DNA from: UBA6168 sp964423205
Lineage (GTDB): Bacteria > Bacteroidota > Bacteroidia > Chitinophagales > Saprospiraceae
Direction: 5' to 3'
NCBI GenBank assembly: GCA_964423205.1
Contig: CAYRDX010000003.1
Location: 60,040 to 124,039 of the forward strand
Length of the DNA stretch: 64,000 nt
Both the position numbers and the translations under genes were made by a program. How positions within the stretch are numbered: the first letter of the stretch is position 1; each line of letters opens with the position of its first letter. The notes under the pieces are model-generated. The model was not told the DNA's origin, ran no database searches, and saw only the letters and a list, made by a program, of their open reading frames with translations. Of this stretch, positions 60,935-64,000 are shown piece after piece.

Positions 60935-62362
60935 ATGAATCAATGCACCATAAAAAAAGCGGTAAACTTAGCTGGTACAGGTCTTCATACAGGCAAAGAA
61001 GCATCTATTAATTTCCTTCCGGCTCTAGCAGGACAAGGAATCAGATTCGTCAGGACGGACCTCGACCACCAACCGCAAATCAGGGTGGATGTTGCCAGTG
61101 TATCCTCAACAAATCGTGGTACCAGCCTTCAACAGGATGGAACCTGGATACATACGGTTGAACATGTACTGGCAGCAATTTATGGCCTTGGAATTGACAA
61201 CCTCACTATTGAACTGCACGGCGAAGAAGTACCCATTGTGGATGGCAGTGCAGGCCCTTATGTAAACGCCCTTATGCATGCAGGAATTGAACAACAGGAT
61301 GAAGAAAAAGAATACCTGGAAATAGTAGAGCCCATTTGTTTTTCGGATGAAAAAACCGGTACAGAATTGCTTGCCCTCCCTTATGACGGGTTTCAGGTGA
61401 CTACTTTAATAGACTTTAACTCCAAGATACTCGGTCAGCAATATGCTTCTTTGAACTCCTTGGAGGACTTTGCTGCTGAAATTGCTCCATGCCGGACTTT
61501 TGTTTTTCTCCATGAACTGGAGTACCTGGTAGACCATGGCCTGATAAAAGGTGGTGACTTGAGCAATGCGATAGTTATCGTTGACAGGCTTATGAACCAG
61601 GAGGAGTTGGATGCATTGGCCAAGAAACTCAATAAACCAACAGTAACCATTGACAAGGAAGGAATTCTCAACACCACTGATTTATACTTCAGCAATGAAC
61701 CGGCCAGGCACAAATTACTCGATGTCATCGGTGATATTGCACTGCTGGGCAGGCCTATAAAAGGTAAAATATTTGCCAATAAGCCCGGCCATTATGCAAA
61801 TGTGGAGTTCACCAAATTGCTCAAAAAAGCATTTGTTGAAAAGAGACGTGTCAAAGGAGTACCGAACTATGACCCCAATGCAGAACCAATTTACAATGCC
61901 GTGGAAATTGAGAAACTCTTGCCTCACCGTTACCCCTTCCTGTTCGTCGATAAAGTCATTGAAATGTCGAGTACCCATATTGTGGGGCTCAAAAACATCA
62001 CCTTCAATGAGAGTTTTTTTCAGGGCCATTTTCCAGGAAACCCTGTAATGCCGGGGGTTCTTCAAATTGAAGCACTCGCTCAGACCGGAGGATTACTCGC
62101 CCTGTCCATCATGGAAGATCAGGGCGATTACGACACTTATTTTCTAAAAATTGACAATGTAAAATTCAAAAATAAAGTAGTACCAGGTGACACCCTGCTA
62201 CTGAAACTTGAGCTTACTGCACCCATCAGAAGAGGCTTAGTGCAGATGCATGGCTCCGCTTATGTTGGAAATAAAATGGTTTCAGAAGGCGATTTAACAG
62301 CCCAGATCATCAAAAGAGCAGAAGAAAGCACTGACAAACAAATGATTTCGGATGGAAAATAA
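60935..62362 (+). CDS. lpxC-fabZ: Bifunctional UDP-3-O-acyl-N-acetylglucosamine deacetylase / 3-hydroxyacyl-ACP dehydratase
   Basis: A 475-residue fusion from ATG 60935 (a GTG lies 9 bp earlier). LpxC part (1-about 310): AGTGLHTGKEASINFLPA, zinc ligands in HTVEHVLAA and HKLLDVIGDIALLG. FabZ part (about 325-470): LLPHRYPFLFVDKVIE with catalytic His, and GHFPGNPVMPGVLQIEALAQ with catalytic Glu. LpxC commits UDP-acyl-GlcNAc to lipid A; FabZ supplies fatty acids. This fusion is characteristic of Bacteroidota. Confidence 0.97.
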   Translation: MNQCTIKKAVNLAGTGLHTGKEASINFLPALAGQGIRFVRTDLDHQPQIRVDVASVSSTNRGTSLQQDGTWIHTVEHVLAAIYGLGIDNLTIELHGEEVPIVDGSAGPYVNALMHAGIEQQDEEKEYLEIVEPICFSDEKTGTELLALPYDGFQVTTLIDFNSKILGQQYASLNSLEDFAAEIAPCRTFVFLHELEYLVDHGLIKGGDLSNAIVIVDRLMNQEELDALAKKLNKPTVTIDKEGILNTTDLYFSNEPARHKLLDVIGDIALLGRPIKGKIFANKPGHYANVEFTKLLKKAFVEKRRVKGVPNYDPNAEPIYNAVEIEKLLPHRYPFLFVDKVIEMSSTHIVGLKNITFNESFFQGHFPGNPVMPGVLQIEALAQTGGLLALSIMEDQGDYDTYFLKIDNVKFKNKVVPGDTLLLKLELTAPIRRGLVQMHGSAYVGNKMVSEGDLTAQIIKRAEESTDKQMISDGK

Positions 62363-62703
62363 CAGGAAGAGAAATGGTACGATTGAATTTTCATTCTGAT
62401 TAATCAGCACGTCTGTTTATTCACAGCGTTTTATTCATCAAAAAAATTATCACTAATTATCAGCTTTTGCGCAATAATAATGCACTGCAAAAGTTAATGG
62501 AATGTTACCAAAAGTTTGGTGAAATACCGGGATTATACTTTTTACTATACACGCCTGTTTTCTTCCAACCATTTTTCGACGCTCAGAAACTATAGCAGTT
62601 TCTATTATTCTATATCTGGAACAATCTAAACCCGCCGGTACTTTATCAGAAAACTGGAACGAGCCTGGCTCACTGCAAAATCAAGAACTTACAACTGAAA
62701 AAA
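62363..62703. other. Gene-free stretch between lpxC-fabZ and lpxA
   Basis: 341 bp, AT-rich, no gene, repeat or convincing terminator recognised. It probably contains the lpxA promoter. Confidence 0.5.
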
Positions 62704-63546
62704 ATGAAAATGCCCTCAGAACAAGCAACCCTACATTCTCTAATTAATGGAAACGGACACGGAATGAAATACATCCACCCCAATGCCAAAATTGGAAAAA
62801 ATGTGATAATCGAACCATTTGCCACCATTTATGGCGATGTTGAAATTGGAGATGACACCTGGATTGGACCTCATGTCACCATTTTGGATGGTTCCAGAAT
62901 CGGTAAAAATTGTAAGATTTTTCCGGGAGCTGTAATTGGTGCCATTCCACAGGATCTAAAATTCAAAGGTGAATACAGTCTGGTTGAATTAGGTGATGGG
63001 GTAACGGTTAGAGAGTATTGCACCTTGAATCGAGGCACTCAGGCCAGTCACCGGACTACCATAGGCAAAAATTCTTTGTTGATGGCTTATGTTCACGTTG
63101 CTCATGATTGTCATATCGGTAAAAACGTAGTGCTGGCTAATGGAGTTACCCTCGCAGGGCATATAGAAATTGATGATTACGCAATTCTTGGAGGACTTTC
63201 TGCTGTGCACCAGTTTGTAAGAATTGGTACCCATACTTTCATTGGTGGCGGATGCCTCGTTCGAAAAAATGTTCCACCTTTTGTAAAAGCCACCCGGGAA
63301 CCTCTTTCTTATGCCGGGGTAAATTCAATAGGTCTGCGCCGACGTGGATTCAAAGCTGAGCAAATTCACCAAATCCAGAATATCTACAGGATTCTGTTCG
63401 TACAGGGCAACAACACCACCCAAGCGGTTGAAATCATTGAAACTGATGTAGAGGCTACTCCCGAACGCGATTACATTCTCGAATTCATTCGCAAAGCGGA
63501 CCGCGGACTCATGCGAGGATTTCAGCAGAGCAATGGGAAGAAGTAG
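62704..63546 (+). CDS. lpxA: UDP-N-acetylglucosamine O-acyltransferase
   Basis: A 280-residue hexapeptide-repeat acyltransferase, first step of lipid A synthesis. Hexapeptide repeats run from IHPNAKIGKNVIIEPFATIY to about residue 210. Catalytic His lies in LMAYVHVAHDCHIG; a C-terminal helical domain follows (LRRRGFKAEQIHQIQNIYRI). ATG 62704 has the A-rich context typical here, but the family usually begins at the MKYIHPNAKIG Met (62764, 260 residues), so the start is uncertain. It follows the lpxC-fabZ gene, usual Bacteroidota order. Confidence 0.95.
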   Translation: MKMPSEQATLHSLINGNGHGMKYIHPNAKIGKNVIIEPFATIYGDVEIGDDTWIGPHVTILDGSRIGKNCKIFPGAVIGAIPQDLKFKGEYSLVELGDGVTVREYCTLNRGTQASHRTTIGKNSLLMAYVHVAHDCHIGKNVVLANGVTLAGHIEIDDYAILGGLSAVHQFVRIGTHTFIGGGCLVRKNVPPFVKATREPLSYAGVNSIGLRRRGFKAEQIHQIQNIYRILFVQGNNTTQAVEIIETDVEATPERDYILEFIRKADRGLMRGFQQSNGKK

Positions 63547-64000
63547 GATAGTTTGAAGTTTGAAGTTTGAAGTTTGAAGTTTGAGCCTACTCCGAAAAGT
63601 CGAAATGGGAAAATTTGTCAAATTTTTAAAATTTGACAAATTCACAACTCGCTTATTTTCAGTAAAGTTTAAAATATTCAAATTCAACTTTGATGGTTGA
63701 TTTTACTAAAAGTGACTTTCCGGAGCGGACTCAAGTTTGAAGTTTGAAGTTTGAAACTTCATATCAACCTCAAAATGAACACCTTAAAGGCATAAACCAC
63801 CTAATCTAAATGTCCGTCATGGTCAATTATTCAAAAGTAGCTTATAAGACCAGCTGTGACGCATGGTTACTTGCGTATAGATTAATGAGTCAAAAATCCG
63901 AGGCCTCAGATTTCTATCATTGATAAAAAGATAACATCCCCAATGAATCAGCAATTCTCACTATGGATTTTTTCTAAATTGATTTGGGACGGATTTTCAC
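63547..64000. repeat. Gene-free repeat tail
   Basis: 454 bp without a supported gene. GTTTGAA words repeat five times at 63551-63585 and three times at 63735-63755. A 31-bp perfect palindrome lies at 63612-63642. ATTAATGAGTCAAAAAT (63882-63898) is a fragment of the left end of the dispersed repeat. AAATCCGAGGCCTCAGATTT (63894-63913) is another palindrome. Confidence 0.8.
63612..63642. repeat. Perfect 15-bp-arm palindrome
   Basis: AATTTGTCAAATTTT (63612-63626), one T, then AAAATTTGACAAATT (63628-63642). The TTTGTCAAAT core also occurs, with arms in opposite order, at 1974-2000. Confidence 0.85.

Noticed and set aside
63551..63755. Regularly spaced GTTTGAA repeats that could suggest a CRISPR-like array
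   Set aside because: Units are directly adjacent 7-mers with no unique spacers and no cas genes nearby.

Overview
The window looks like chromosomal DNA of a free-living Bacteroidota bacterium, probably from the Saprospiria/Chitinophagia side of the phylum. The reasons are a fused lpxC-fabZ gene followed by lpxA, a type IX secretion (T9SS) C-terminal sorting domain on an M36 peptidase, an ECF sigma/FecR pair, two adjacent rhomboid proteases, start sites in A-rich context with few Shine-Dalgarno sequences, and repeated TAnnTTTG boxes typical of the Bacteroidota -7 promoter element. I see no rRNA, tRNA, CRISPR array, prophage or insertion sequence. Genus-level placement is a guess.

Layout. 1-2.4 kb is accessory: a HEPN/MNT toxin-antitoxin pair whose toxin gene carries an in-frame stop, an AAA ATPase of the DUF4143 type, and a block of palindromic repeats. 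2.4-5.4 kb holds a secreted GH2 beta-galactosidase and a secreted protein built from six W-x5-E-W repeats. 5.7-10.3 kb holds two rhomboids, a membrane-anchored endonuclease/phosphatase-family protein and cysS. 10.4-18.7 kb holds moxR, an outer-membrane barrel, asd, feoA-feoB, a CBS-like PLP enzyme, an RsbW-like kinase and ybeY. 18.9-23 kb holds a large Bacteroidota-specific protein with a nucleoside-phosphorylase-like C-terminus, a YqaE-like protein, a DUF2752 protein and an Nramp-related transporter. 23.2-28.2 kb is a glycogen cluster (esterase, glgA, glgC, ATP-grasp enzyme). 29-38 kb holds a class A PBP, a HEAT-cyclophilin lipoprotein, gcvT, a DUF2721 protein, an intact second HEPN/MNT pair and glycyl-tRNA synthetase. 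38-40.3 kb holds a LOG-family protein and an NtrC-like regulator without a DNA-binding domain. 40.5-46.2 kb is a co-oriented six-gene cluster led by an ECF sigma factor and FecR. 46.4-56.5 kb holds the M36 peptidase, phoH, an S-adenosylmethionine hydrolase-type protein, a 48-residue protein, an MFS exporter, a deacylase-like lipoprotein and hemD. 56.7-63.5 kb holds an LTA-synthase-like sulfatase, hemC, and the lipid A genes lpxD, lpxC-fabZ and lpxA.

How genes work together. glgC makes ADP-glucose and glgA polymerises it. lpxA, lpxC and lpxD supply the first steps of lipid A synthesis, with FabZ activity fused to LpxC. hemC and hemD are consecutive enzymes of tetrapyrrole synthesis, separated here by a sulfatase gene. 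FeoA/FeoB import ferrous iron. The sigma/FecR cluster has an STN-domain surface-repeat protein where a TonB receptor would normally sit, and it is the best candidate for an undescribed signalling arrangement. The intergenic spaces are unusually rich in repeats: a dispersed element of about 90-125 bp (four copies and one remnant), TTTGA-word arrays with mirrored arms, and several palindromes.
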